Source: Owenia fusiformis (taxonomy: Eukaryota > Annelida > Polychaeta > Sabellida > Oweniidae). Taken from it: a DNA stretch of 64,000 nt. Of the stretch, positions 1 through 10,939 are shown piece after piece. The position numbers and the translations under genes are program-made. The first letter of the stretch is position 1. Each line of letters starts with the position of its first letter. The stretch lies in contig CAIIXF020000180.1 in NCBI GenBank assembly GCA_903813345.2, positions 9,410 to 73,409 of the forward strand. The letters are read 5' to 3'. The notes below the pieces were generated by a model. The model was not told where the DNA came from and searched no databases. It saw only the letters and a program-made list of their open reading frames with translations.

Positions 1-689
1 CCAGTTTGTGAAAGCGGTTTTTGCCTTCGAGTACTTCTGCAAATGTTGGTCCTACTCTCTATTGATTTATATGGTGACCTAATTACAATTATTTTACTTA
101 TTATTTATATAGGGCCGTAAGGAAAGGGGACTATAATCCCTAGGGGACCATAATTTTTTTACACTGGGGCTAGAATCTTCGTCAAATTCCTACCCCGGGG
201 GGCAATATCGCGTATCAAATCCCTTATCCTCTCCGCGTGGGAGGAGGGGGGGGGTCTCATGCAAACTTTTGAATGGTGCATAAGAAAACATAATATTAAA
301 TTCTATGCTCTATAGTTCAAAGCAATAATTACAGAGCTCACATTGTTATGTACTAAACAAAATGTATTGATAGGACCTGAGAGTTTAAATGAAAAAACAA
401 TCATCTCAAATAATATGCTATGTATTTTTAAAATGTATGTTTATTTGTGCAAATATTCTATGCTAAAACCAACATTTTTTTGCAATTGCTTTAACATGCT
501 TTTACTTTGAAATAAAAACAATTAAAAAAAATAATAATAATTACACGACCTCAAACCGACTTTTATCTACAAACTTTTATATATCATGTTTGAACTTTTT
601 GTGCTTGATGTTTTGAACTTTTCATTTTTCTATTCAAACCGTTTGAAACAGGATCTTAAGAGGTTCTGGACAAATCATTTGATTCTGGA
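1..689. other. No gene seen; AT-rich intergenic DNA
   Basis: I see no open frame, RNA gene or clear repeat boundary here. The only notable points are a short poly-G run near 242-254 and A/T-rich low-complexity sequence around 515-540. Confidence 0.5.
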
Positions 690-1175
690 CTTGTCATATT
701 TTTTTTCAACGAAATCACATCCAAGGGTTGAATTTTTATTAGCTATTTAGAGAGTGAGTCCTGCCTAGTATTAATTTCAATAAAAAAGTTAAAATAGAAC
801 CCTATTTGAGAGTCAATCTAATACTTACATTACATTGATAAATTAAGGCAAATCCTGAAATATTTTTAAAGTGCGTTTTTTAATGAAATATTATCCAGCA
901 AGTATTTAAATGAAACGGTCTTATTTAAATACAAATCATAACATGATATTTTTCATGAAACATTTTTCAATGAAATTCAATTGAAGGGTCAAGATAAAAC
1001 GAGCTAATTTAGGTGAAAACCCTTACATGATGATGTGTTTTCATAACTTCTTTCATAAAATTCCATCAAGGGGTGAAGATAAAATGATCGAATTTAAGTG
1101 ATTTAAGGATCAGGAGAATATGTTTTCTTTGATATTTTCTATGAAATCCCATCCAATGGTCAAGGTAAAATTTTG
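690..1175. repeat. Degenerate tandem repeat
   Basis: Four loosely similar units (starting near 709, 969, 1052 and 1140) share a core resembling GAAATTCCATC-AAGGGTCAAGATAAAA. Spacing is irregular and the copies are diverged, so this is an old array. A short A/T-rich block follows at 1160-1195 and another pair of similar segments (GATCCATATAAGG) at 1208-1300. Confidence 0.4.
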
Positions 1176-1385
1176 ATTTTGATTTTGATTTGGTCACGTG
1201 TTCGAAAGATCCATATAAGGCCCATAGAACCATATAGGAACGTCATTTTGAATGTCACGTGATAGATCCATATAAGGCTTTTAGAACCATTTATGGAAAG
1301 ATGAGGGAAGCCCCTGACACCTGTTTCACGATTTTTATGCACTTCATTATTGTACCGAAGTTTGCCGATTCGATTCGTCGTATTT

Positions 1386-1583
1386 CGGAATCCTGGTGAC
1401 AATTTTATACTCCATTGGAGTATTTTTGACCTACTTCTTATGACGGAAATTCCCGAACCTTGTTCGGATTAATCCGGATTTTCTGACCTACTTTATCTAC
1501 CGAGATTTCACGAGTTAACATTCGTCTCATTCCGGAATCCTGGTGACAATTTAATACTCCATTGGAGTATTTTTGATCTACTT
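1386..1583. repeat. 51-bp direct repeat, two copies
   Basis: A segment starting CGGAATCCTGGTGACAATTT occurs at 1386-1436 and again at 1533-1583, differing at only a few positions, with a 147-bp period. Each copy carries the short palindrome ATACTCCATTGGAGTAT. No coding potential is visible. Confidence 0.7.
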
Positions 1584-1644
1584 TTTCTGGATTTTGCCCT
1601 ACTTATTATATCTTGACAACAAGCAAATCAAAAAGTTCGACATG

Positions 1645-1710
1645 AACGGGTCTCGATCAACTAACCTAGACTATGGAAGCCAGGCACGCTAACCATGAGG
1701 CCAACGAGCT
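1645..1710 (-). other. tRNA-like segment (pol III box A and box B)
   Basis: On the minus strand a D-arm-like box A (TGGCCTCATGG, 1693-1703) is followed about 35 bases later by a T-arm-like box B (GATCGAGACCC, 1648-1658). Between them CCTGG and CTAGG can pair, but the loop would be 10 bases, and I cannot close a normal acceptor stem. I read this as a tRNA-derived repeat head or tRNA pseudogene, not a functional tRNA. The matching copy at 6135-6192 stops just before box B. Confidence 0.45.
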
Positions 1711-1984
1711 ACCGATATGAAAGAACAAAAGTATTATATATTTATACCGAGCGTCAATTCAAAATGATCCTCATTTTTGTCTCCACTTAATTACGACTCG
1801 TCAGTTGTATCCAGAATAGTAGAACGCCTATGGCGCTAGTGAATAACCAAGTCCCAGGTGAGTGGTTCGTATCCCTCCGTGATATACTATTTTTGTTTTA
1901 TTAAATACGACAGAAAGGAGCAAGGTGTAGGTTGAAAACAAGACGTTAGTTTGTTTCAAAACAGTTTGGAAACATTAATCTCTG
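1658..1984. repeat. Left arm of 327-bp inverted repeat
   Basis: The reverse complement of this stretch recurs at 5867-6192 with only about eight differences; roughly the inner 200 bases are identical. The outer end coincides with the middle of the tRNA-like segment, the inner end with CAGAGATTAATG. The two arms are 3.9 kb apart. This could be one long-armed element or two opposite insertions of one repeat; I see no clear target duplication. Confidence 0.85.
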
Positions 1985-2722
1985 GAACATTATTTTTTCA
2001 ACACTGATACAAATTTCCCTGACATTTCCCTGACATGTCTACCGTTTCAAAATTCCCGGTCATCTTTGGCCCTTTTGACCTAATTTTAAAATTACCTGAC
2101 ATTTCCAGCACTTGGAAAATCAAGTCAATTTCCCTGACATTTCCAGGTGTGTATGAACCCTGGAAATATCCCACTGGCTCGCCCTATGAATCGCTAGCAC
2201 AGATTGGATTGATTAGTGTTTCTAAATGGTGGACGAAGTGTTTGATTAGATAATTTACACATTAAGCTTCTTAAAGGGGCAACAAGGCCTGTACATAGAA
2301 AATTCGAAATTTTTTACATTTTCTGAATTTTTAGGGCAACATTTGGCTTTAACATCTTTTTTTATACATTTTTTCTTAAAATGTATGGATAAACAATAAA
2401 AATTTCAGCATTAAGCAGTGCAAATTCAGTTCAAAGCTTCTATAAAGGGAGTCCAACTTATAGATTTTGAAAATCCGACTCGTTTAAAGAAGAATATCAG
2501 CAGCTTAAATCACGCCTTGTGATCATACAAAATGAATGGAGGGGGGGGGTAGGCGATTTCTGCAAGAAAACTCAACAAATTTGGAAGATTTATGTTTTTC
2601 AAGATAAAATTTACAACTGAATTGCCAAATGAATAGGCGCAGTGCATGGCAAAATATGTAAGGTCTTCTAGTATTTTTTGAACTGATACGCTTCTAAGAT
2701 ATGAGATCTATTATAAAAGGCG

Positions 2723-2748
2723 CATCATCATCATCATCATCATCATCA
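2723..2748. repeat. CAT/ATC trinucleotide microsatellite
   Basis: An uninterrupted run of CAT units. It lies between the arms of the 1658-6192 inverted repeat and is not part of any reading frame I can support. Confidence 0.9.
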
Positions 2749-2827
2749 ACGTGCAAAAGTCAATGTTTTTGCTATAAATCAGGCAACAATGGTCTACACG
2801 ACCTGTAATAAATAGGTATGAGGGGCG

Positions 2828-3596
2828 TTATTAGAGAATTTTCGTTTTTTAAAAACTTATACGTATACTTATACTTATAAACCCAATAAACAAGGTGTTT
2901 CATAATTTCCCAATTCGTCGGGAAATATCTCCTAGGACGGTAATAAAAAGGGCCAATGGCATACCATCCGTACCCCTTGATGTAAAGCATGTTTAGTTGT
3001 GTCATATGTGTTTTCTAGAATCAAATAGGCTGATATATATTTTTTGTAGATGATCGTTTTTAATCACCTTGTAGAAATAACGAAGGGAGAATTAGTTCAG
3101 CTAATGAATGAGTCGAGCTATTTGATTGGATACTATGCCTATTCAGCCGATTAATTTTAATAAGCCATTCTGGTCAGTAGGTCCACACATATACTATGCG
3201 GAGATCCAACTCTGTAAGTTTATAATCAGCGTATAAAGGCCCTTTTATACGTAAAAACTGAAAAATTGACCTTATAATTTCATGAGAACTTTGAAATGAT
3301 CGACTCGTTCGTGTAGTGATTCACTTTAAAGGGTCTTGTTTATCGTACACTACAAGGACCCGTCAACTAGAATTTAGTTTATCGTGTTCATAATTGACAC
3401 TAGCAAAGGACATTGTATTCGCAGTCCCTAGTTGATGATGATTCGATGAAGCTTGACTATATCGGGAATAGTTATGCCCCACTTGGTACAGATTATGAAA
3501 ATCAATTTGAATTGATTTTAGTTCGACAAGACCCTTTAAACTATAAGTATACGTATAAGTTTTTGAAACAACTTATAACGAAAATTCTCTATTATC
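2828..3596. repeat. Inverted-repeat element
   Basis: The left arm (2828-2880, with TAGAGAATTTTCG and ACTTATACGTATACTTATA) recurs inverted at 3541-3596. The inner part 3326-3540 is related, in opposite orientation, to 15125-15375, including the TTTAAAGGGTC ends. This suggests an old dispersed non-autonomous element. Boundaries are approximate. Confidence 0.55.
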
Positions 3597-3699
3597 ACAA
3601 CACTGACATTGCTCACTTTTTAAAGTTGTTTCAAAGCGTTATATGTAAATGGGCGTGTGGAAGGCCCGTGGGTGGCAATAAAATAACTCGAACTTCAAA

Positions 3700-5100
3700 T
3701 TAAAATATACATAAAATAGTATATTTCAAACTTCAATGTTTAAAATACAATGCTCTGTAATGTACAACATGAACTCTTACAGCAACTACTGACAAGCCAA
3801 CATCCAATGCAAACTCAGCTACATGTGAGTGAGAAAGACCATATAGGGGAACAATAGATATATAAAACTGACACAGTTTGCATAGTTGAATAACTCAAGG
3901 TGAAAAGTGAACATGGTATTAAAAGAGTAAAACTGCAAACAACCTACTTAGGGACCTGTTATATTGAGATGAATAGGGATTGATTAATATGAACAGTAAT
4001 AATATAAAATGTGAAAATGACCATGTTACATATACAAAAAATAACCCCATTGTTACAAAATCACAAAAAGTGAAATATCTATTGTATTGCATTTTCGTTC
4101 ACTGGACATATTTTAATTGCATTGCTATTAGATACATTTTAAGGGTGATATGAAAATTGAACCACGAAAACAGATGTACTTTAAGTTAAAGGGAACTTTC
4201 TACCATACCCGCCATGCTATCTGACCCGAACGAGCCACCTTGTGGTGAGATTGGTAACTACCTGCTCGCATCTGCGTTATTACGCAGAGACATAAACGTA
4301 TACACAAGGAAACGATAGGAGATAACCTATTTTATCTCTGTATACATTTAACTTTAATACATCGTTGAATCGAATTTGTCCAAAGGTCTTGAAACGTAAA
4401 ATACCTAAATATTTATCTTAGACCTTGGGATGACCTTGTACAAGAAACATTAATGTTGACCTCGGTTCATCTAATCATAATTCGCCAAGGGCCATAGTAT
4501 CATCAAACGCCAAATACCTAGACATTGATCGTTTACTTGGATTTAAATAAGGAGTATGATTTTAAAATTGGCTAGGTCGTGGTTAAGCAACAATAGTATG
4601 TTCGAAATACCGCTGTGTAATGCCTGGATCACATTTGCTGCGAGTATTTTGTTCAAAATTGAATACATTTCTGAACACAATACTCAATCGGCCGGGCGCC
4701 GTAGTGAAAATCGGAGCAAATGTGACCAAGACATAAAACAATTGAATAATACTGTATCAGTTTCACATTTACAGCGGTCAAAAGCATTTACAAAAAAACC
4801 GCCAGAGTTGGCAATCATATAAAATGAAACCAATCCCGCTGTGATTCATAGAAATAACTAATTTACTGCATTGAGTTCAATGTTATAACCATGTCGATTT
4901 ACATGAGTGTCCGATTCATTGTACCAAATTTAAATCTTGACTGTTCTCCAGAAAGCAATAAGCTGACATATATCATATTTTACATTTTAATACAACTGAA
5001 AAGATAATAAATGTTTTAATATAAAGTTGACGTAGTTATAAATGTTTTCAGCGTAAAATCAAAGCACAACCATATAATTAAAAACATTACGCTGGGATTC
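3700..5100. other. No gene or clear repeat seen
   Basis: AT-rich sequence. The longest open frame (4556-4822, 88 codons) has no recognisable motif and no splice or codon evidence that would make it a gene. Confidence 0.45.
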
Positions 5101-5162
5101 CAACTGGATACAACTGACGAGTTGTATTTAGGTGGCCTAAAGTGCTGCTTATTTTTTCGTGA

Positions 5163-5818
5163 AGCCACTCAGTAAAATTACGATTTCTCTCAACCCTGAT
5201 GTTCAATCAACATCATTCGAGTATCTATATGTTCCTGACACGTTCGGGCATCCGGTTATGACAACGTCTACCCAATGTTTGCACGAGAAATTGTAATTCA
5301 TGACTGAAATCGGGAAGACAAAAATATGTGATATTCTTTCAGAATTGTTTATAATAACTATTTACAAAAACGTTCCCGAGACACAATCCATTTAGGTAGG
5401 GTTTGTTTTAAAGTCGAAAAGCCCCAATAAGACAATACAAACCCAGATTAAACCCAGAAGAATGCAGATTTCATGTAATGATTTACGTTCATGTAAACAA
5501 GGAAAGTACATATAATCCCCATATAAAACACTGGCCTACGTGACATGTAAACACAGGTTCAAATTGAAATATAGAAAATTTTCAACATAGCATTTGCTTC
5601 TGTGTTCTGTATGCCCCTCTACCTGCTAATAAGGCAATGTATCTTCAAATAAAACCTTAGCCAAGTAGATAAGGGTCTCTGGAACACTTTTGTAAATAGT
5701 TTTCACAAGCAATTTTATTCCCGGACGCCCAAACGTGTCAGGAACACATATATATTTGAATGATCTTGATTGGACATCAGGTTGCAGAGAAATCGTATTT
5801 TTACTGAGTGGATTATTG
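5163..5818. other. Inverted pair of coding-like fragments, unknown protein
   Basis: Plus-strand 5163-5263 and minus-strand 5719-5818 are diverged copies of one segment. Both keep an open frame reading roughly PLSK-TISL-PDVQS-SF-Y-VPDTFG-P. The minus copy sits in a 66-codon frame (5626-5826). A second shared block, around TATTTACAAAA, lies at 5351-5380 and 5675-5704. The left copy has about 98 extra bases between the blocks. Retention of the peptide in both copies suggests coding ancestry; I do not recognise the domain. Confidence 0.4.
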
Positions 5819-5866
5819 AATTTCATAGATCTAGAGGCCCTTCAGGAGTGGAAAATCTTAAATTAT

Positions 5867-6192
5867 CAGAGATTAATGTTTCCAAACTGTTTTGAAACAA
5901 ACTAACGTCTTGTTTTCAACCTACACCTTGCTCCTTTCTGTCGTATTTAATAAAACAAAAATAGTATATCACGGAGGGATACGAACCACTCACCTGGGAC
6001 TTGGTTATTCACTAGCGCCATAGGCGTTCTACTATTCTGGATACAACTGACGAGTCGTATTTAAGTGGAGACAAAAGTGAGTATCATTTTGAATTGACGC
6101 TCGGTATAAATATATAATACTTTTGTTCCTCATATCGGTAGCTCGTTGGCCTAATGGATAGCGTGCCTGGCTTCCATAGTCTAGGTTAGTTG
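5867..6192. repeat. Right arm of 327-bp inverted repeat
   Basis: Reverse-complement partner of 1658-1984, about 97-98 percent identical by eye. It ends inside the tRNA-like segment at GGTTAGTTG and then passes into unrelated AT-rich sequence. A 28-bp piece of it (CTGGATACAACTGACGAG and following) also recurs at 5105-5132. Confidence 0.85.
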
Positions 6193-6459
6193 TAAGTTTT
6201 CAATTTTTTACATATAATCATATTGAAATCTAGTGTAATGATACACTAGAGAGGTTGGCAGACGGTCTAGACATTACCATAAAGTCTTATCATTATATCC
6301 ATTGAATGATGTCATCTCAGCAACTAGAATATGGTGATTGGTCATCATGCATAAGTACTATAGTGTCTCATGTACTCTTTCAAGGGCCATTTTAGCCATA
6401 TCTAGCCAGTTCACTGTATACAAAATCGGGTGGGGGTCCTAAGCTGAACGCCCAGATAT

Positions 6460-6900
6460 CAATATGTTCCCATACCAATCTGTCAAATTCCAATGTGTTC
6501 CTATACCAACTAAAATAACATCCAAAAGCCAAACCAAATGTTAAATGAATATAAGACCATTTGCCATACCAAATACTGGTATAGGACCAATTTCATATTA
6601 ATCCAGATATAGACCAATAATGCCATTGCAAATGTCCAGATATAAGGCCAATGCCAGCGCAAATGTCCAGACATAAGCCATATAATGCCATACCAGTCCA
6701 GATATAAGACCAATGTCATAGCAAATGTCTAAATATGCCATAATGCATTGCAATGTCCAGATATAGGACCAACGCATACCAACCCTGATATAAGACCAAT
6801 GTCATAAGAAATGTCCAGATATGAGGCAAATACCATAGCAAATGTCTCATTAATATAGGACCAATGAGTAATCGATTATCTGTCGCCATTTCCAATGTCA
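6460..6900. repeat. Minisatellite, unit about 38 bp
   Basis: Repeated variants of AATGTCCAGATATAAGACCA followed by ATGCCATAGCA run through the whole stretch. Short open frames on both strands here are by-products of the array. Confidence 0.75.
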
Positions 6901-6972
6901 AGATACAAATCCAATGAAACCTTCATATCTTATATTTTGTATTCTCTAATCCACTACTATATACTGATCTTG

Positions 6973-7480
6973 AAAGGAGGGGACTGTCAGATGGGTTCTG
7001 TAGTACTTGCCTCTCAGAAAAAGATACACTTGAACACCGCTTATTTACTTGCCCATCCACAACAACACAACGAAATATGTTTTTTGAAAAGTTTAATAAA
7101 GAACGCCCGGATTCAATTGTCAATAGTTTTTTACAACTTTCCATTTCTGAGAAAACACGTTGGATTTTGGGGGATGATGTAGCTATATATTCGGGACAGG
7201 ACCTAGGTTCTACTTTTGATAAGCTATCAAAAACATTTTTAGTTGATATCAATAAAGAGATATTCAAACATTGATTTTATTCACTTTCACTTTCTGTAAT
7301 GACAATGAAGATAATCTATTATCAGTATTGTAATGTATTTTAACAAATATTTTAATGTGTTTTAATGCTGTAATATGTTGTATTTTAATGATATGTCATT
7401 CTGCCGCACTGATACTCATCATGTGCCACTGTTGTAAATAGTGAGAGCAATAAATAATAATAATAATAATAATAATAATA
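6973..7480 (+). mobile_element. LINE retrotransposon 3' end
   Basis: From about 6973 the plus strand reads a cysteine/histidine cluster, FCSTCLSEKDTLEHRLFTCP, typical of the C-terminal tail of reverse transcriptases from CR1/L2/RTE-like elements. It continues in frame to a stop at 7274 (ending NKEIFKH). Non-coding sequence then leads into a TAA microsatellite at about 7452-7480, as expected for a LINE 3' tail. The reverse transcriptase is missing, so the copy is 5'-truncated. The clade is uncertain. Confidence 0.7.
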
Positions 7481-7767
7481 TATGACCTCTAGAAAATTCA
7501 CCTTTTTCGAGGATCTGAAATCTCCACTTCAGCTAATCCATGACTAATTATTTATTGCAAATCTTCGCCATACTAGAAGTGTGAGTTAATATATTTTCTA
7601 TGACCATTCTCATACCAGAAAGTGGAAAATTTGACTATTGCCAAACCTCAAAAGTTATAAGTTAGGGGCATTCTCCTACTAGATTCATACTAGATTTGGA
7701 TTCATTGCCATACCAAATGTCAAAAAGGTTCTCCACGTGCGCCGAGCATCCCAATCAAGGTTATATA

Positions 7768-8862
7768 CAGGGTGGTCCAAAAAAAATTGGAACATTTGTT
7801 AATTGAACGCAAAACCTTTATTTTTCATTTAAAATGCACCAAATTTTACTAAACATAGTTCAGACACTTATTTATCTGATGTAAAGTTTATAGGTGCAAA
7901 CCACTAAGTTAACACCTTAAACTAGTCAAATGTTTCATAGGACCCCCTTTTCTCAAATATACACTTGTCAATTTTGCTGCTACTTTTTCAAGTAATCTTT
8001 ATGTCAAAGCTTTAATGAACATGATGATTGCTATACTCGTTTTATAAAATCATATCCAGTTGACAAGAGATATTTACATCTATGGTTTACTAGAAAAGTA
8101 TTGTGTTAATGCCAACTTAAAGAATACCTAAACTAATTATTTTTATTTGAGAGGGAAAAGGGAACATGTCAGAGGTGAGCGATTGCTTAAACCCACACAG
8201 TTGCTAAAGTGACAAGATCATTGCTTCCATTTTTTAGTTAAGGCAAAACTTATTTACAAGGCTTTATTAAAGACCAACTCTAAACACATATAATGTATCA
8301 TTTGTGTTCTGGGAGACTCCTTTATGATATTGATATTCGTATATATTGACATATTCCATTATTCGATGAATATTATTCATATTAAAACAATAAAGGGAGA
8401 GGCTTTATTCACCAGTCAAAACTGCCCTGGTCCCTTTCTGGAGAAGAATATTCCATCAGTAATACACGAATACACCCAACAATGGCCATCAAAATATGCT
8501 TGATGCCCATCAATTTGGATAAAAAATGTTGAATATGTTACCAGATGTGATCTTCCAAAGCAAAGATATAGGGAGTTTGGTCAAGCTGAATTTCTAGATG
8601 GCTTTGACAAAAACAAACAAACAGAAAAATGAATGAATAATTTCAAAACTGGCTCCTGGGCTGGATCTTGTAATTCAGGATTAGAGGGGTCATATCAAAC
8701 ATTGTCTAGTTTAAAGCATTTATTTTGTTGTTTGCACCTATAAACTTAAAATGAGATAGATAAGTGACTGAACTATACTCAGTAAAGTTTTGGTGCATTT
8801 TAGAGGAAAAATAAAGATTTTGTATTCAATTAACAAATGTTCCAATTTTTTGGACCACCCTG
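7768..8862. mobile_element. Non-autonomous Tc1/mariner-type element (TA target)
   Basis: The element starts CAGGGTGGTCCAAAAAAA and ends with its inverse, GGACCACCCTG, flanked by TA on both sides (7766-7767, 8863-8864). The inverted arms are about 140-150 bases long (7768-7905 and 8712-8862), diverged by scattered substitutions. No transposase is encoded in the 1.1 kb. Termini of this form are typical of Tc1/mariner-group MITEs. Confidence 0.8.
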
Positions 8863-9559
8863 TATAGTGACCCCCAAGGTATATACCTGACAATCCGTTA
8901 CAATCCATTCAGAAGGGTGTCTTAAAATGTGTAGATCATGTCAACAAGTAGTTACACATGTTCTTTATTTAGTCTTGTATTTGGACATTTTGACATTGGT
9001 GTCATTTTGGCTTGTATGGGAACATATTCACATTTTTTAAATTACCCGTGACCTCGTACACGGGACACTATAGTACTTGATGACCACCGTAGTCTGGTTG
9101 CTCAGATGAGATTAATTGATGGATATAATTTTTAAACTTATTATTCTAATGTCTAGACTTTATACCAATTGACAACCTCTCTAGTTAATGATTACACTAG
9201 ATTCCAGAATGTTACTACAGGTGCGATTGTGACACTATATTTAAATGCTTCAAATTATTGTATTCAGGTAGCAAAGAGTGTGCTAATGGTGTTAGCCTTT
9301 TGCCGTCAGAAAGTATTTGACCCACTTTTGAGATATGATGTCCTACAAGTAGGTCAAAATAAAAAACTCTCCAAATTTAACGTATGAGTTATGAATTAAA
9401 GGTATACTTTTCTCAGGAATCCAAATCTGCGAACCAAATTTCGATTCGACTTCTGGTTCGGAAGGTATTGCGTTTTGAAATTTCGAGAAAAATCGATCTG
9501 ATGATCATATATAAAGTCAAGAGTAGTGAAGAAAAGGTGAGATAAAAATACCAGTGCAG

Positions 9560-9680
9560 TCCATTTTCAGGTCCAAGTTCATGTCCAAGTCAAGGCCCAG
9601 GTCAGTTCCAGCTCTACGTCCAGATTAGGTCCCAGTCCAGTCAAAGTCCAGGTTCAGGTCCATGTTATGTCCGGATCTAA
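9560..9680. repeat. Short minisatellite (GTCCAGGTC-like units)
   Basis: Imperfect 6-12-base units based on CAGGTCCAAGTC run for about 120 bases. A GTATGTGC microsatellite follows at 9780-9805. The rest of 9206-10510 shows no supported gene. Confidence 0.6.
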
Positions 9681-10514
9681 GGCCAGACAGATAGCAAAAA
9701 GTATGTTAATAGCGTTAGTCTTTTGCCGTCAAAGATATTGTGTCAGGAAAGTAGGTCAAAACATAACGTTCTCCAAATGTACGTATGTGCGTATGTGCGT
9801 ATGTACGTATTTGGAATAACCCAAGCATCTGTCTCGAGGTGGTGGGAGAGGTGTTCATTATTATGTCAAGGTACAGTATATTGAAATTTTCGAGAGGCAC
9901 TGACTTCAGTGAATCAAGGTATTTCTATTCCAAGGCATTAAGGTACTAGTATGAAGTAGAGTATACTAGTATGTATATAACATGTAGGCGTTTCACTAAA
10001 TGACACCCTTCATTGGCGGATTCAGAAGTTAACAAGAGGGACAGATTTAAAGTTCTTCAAAAAAATTTCAGCACTTGCGCAGAACATTTTTTAAGCCCCT
10101 TAAACCAAAGATTGGGCCTAAGTTTTGAAATCTTTTGATAGGTTGGCCCAAAAAGGCCCAGTTTCGCCCCAAAAGGGCAATTTTTTGGCCCAACTTAATT
10201 TTTGAGCCCACAAATTTTTTGTGCCCACTTAAGGGTTGAGGGGGGGATCCCCCTGGATCTGTCAGTGCCCTCGGCCAAGGTCAACTAAATGTATACTTTC
10301 CCTCGAAATAAACGTCCATGGGGGTATCTTGAAATGAAATGAGAGAAATTACATTGACCCCTCATCGAACGCAAATAAGGGTTTCGATGGCACTAAAATA
10401 ATTTGTACATAAACGTTGGGATATTGGAATTTTACTGTAAAGGTGCAAACGTCATTTACCCTCGCAATACTTTTATTTAGAAGTAAATGAAAAACGACTG
10501 TGGACTACGTATAG

Positions 10515-10935
10515 GAGCGGATGTCATCTCACCCGAGTGTACACTCGTTAGTCAACTATGCTCTGATCCGGGTGGACTATCGTCATTACATGCTCTCAAT
10601 TGAGTAAAGTTTTGTATGTACAGGCTCTCATCTGAGTGCATCCTTCTCAGTACACCCTTTCCCAATGTGAAACCACGTGATAACCCGCGACCCGGGTGCA
10701 CCCTCGACAGTACATACTTTCACCGGACAAGTGCACCCTTGTAAGTACACTCTCAACCAAGGGCACCCTCGTGATAACAAACTGATATGAGGCGCCCTCG
10801 TGATAACACACTCAAATACGATGCACCCTGATGTGTACTGACTAGGGTGCACTCGGGTGAAATAGTCTGACGAGGGTGCACTAGGGTGAGAGTGTGTACT
10901 GACGAAGGTGCACTCGGATGAGAGTGTGTACTGAT
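10515..10935. repeat. Inverted minisatellite (fold-back array)
   Basis: Units of about 32 bases (GGTGCACTCGGATGAGAGTG followed by TGTACTGACGA) occupy the right half. Inverted units (GTGCACCCTCG followed by AGTACA) occupy the left half, so the array can fold on itself. Open frames on the minus strand (10628-10941) are repeats of the array, not a gene. It is probably the core of a fold-back element. Confidence 0.7.
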
Positions 10936-10939
10936 ATTC

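Larger units (their letters stand above)
6225..9205. mobile_element. Old fold-back element, about 3 kb
   Basis: The first 150 bases (from GAAATCTAGTGTAAT) recur inverted at 9056-9205, with shared landmarks CTAGAGAGGTTG, GTCTAGACATTA and AAGTACTATAGTGTC. Next to the left arm is a minisatellite (6460-6900). A LINE 3' end (6973-7480) and a Tc1/mariner-type MITE (7768-8862) lie between the arms and look like later insertions. There is no transposase frame, so it is non-autonomous. Confidence 0.65.

Noticed and set aside
1645-1710. Functional tRNA gene
   Set aside because: Box A and box B are present, but the anticodon loop is too long and no acceptor stem can be formed.
3326-3539. piggyBac-type MITE with TTAA target duplication
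   Set aside because: The related copy at 15125-15375 stays similar beyond the TTAA on both sides, so TTAA is part of the repeat and not a target duplication.
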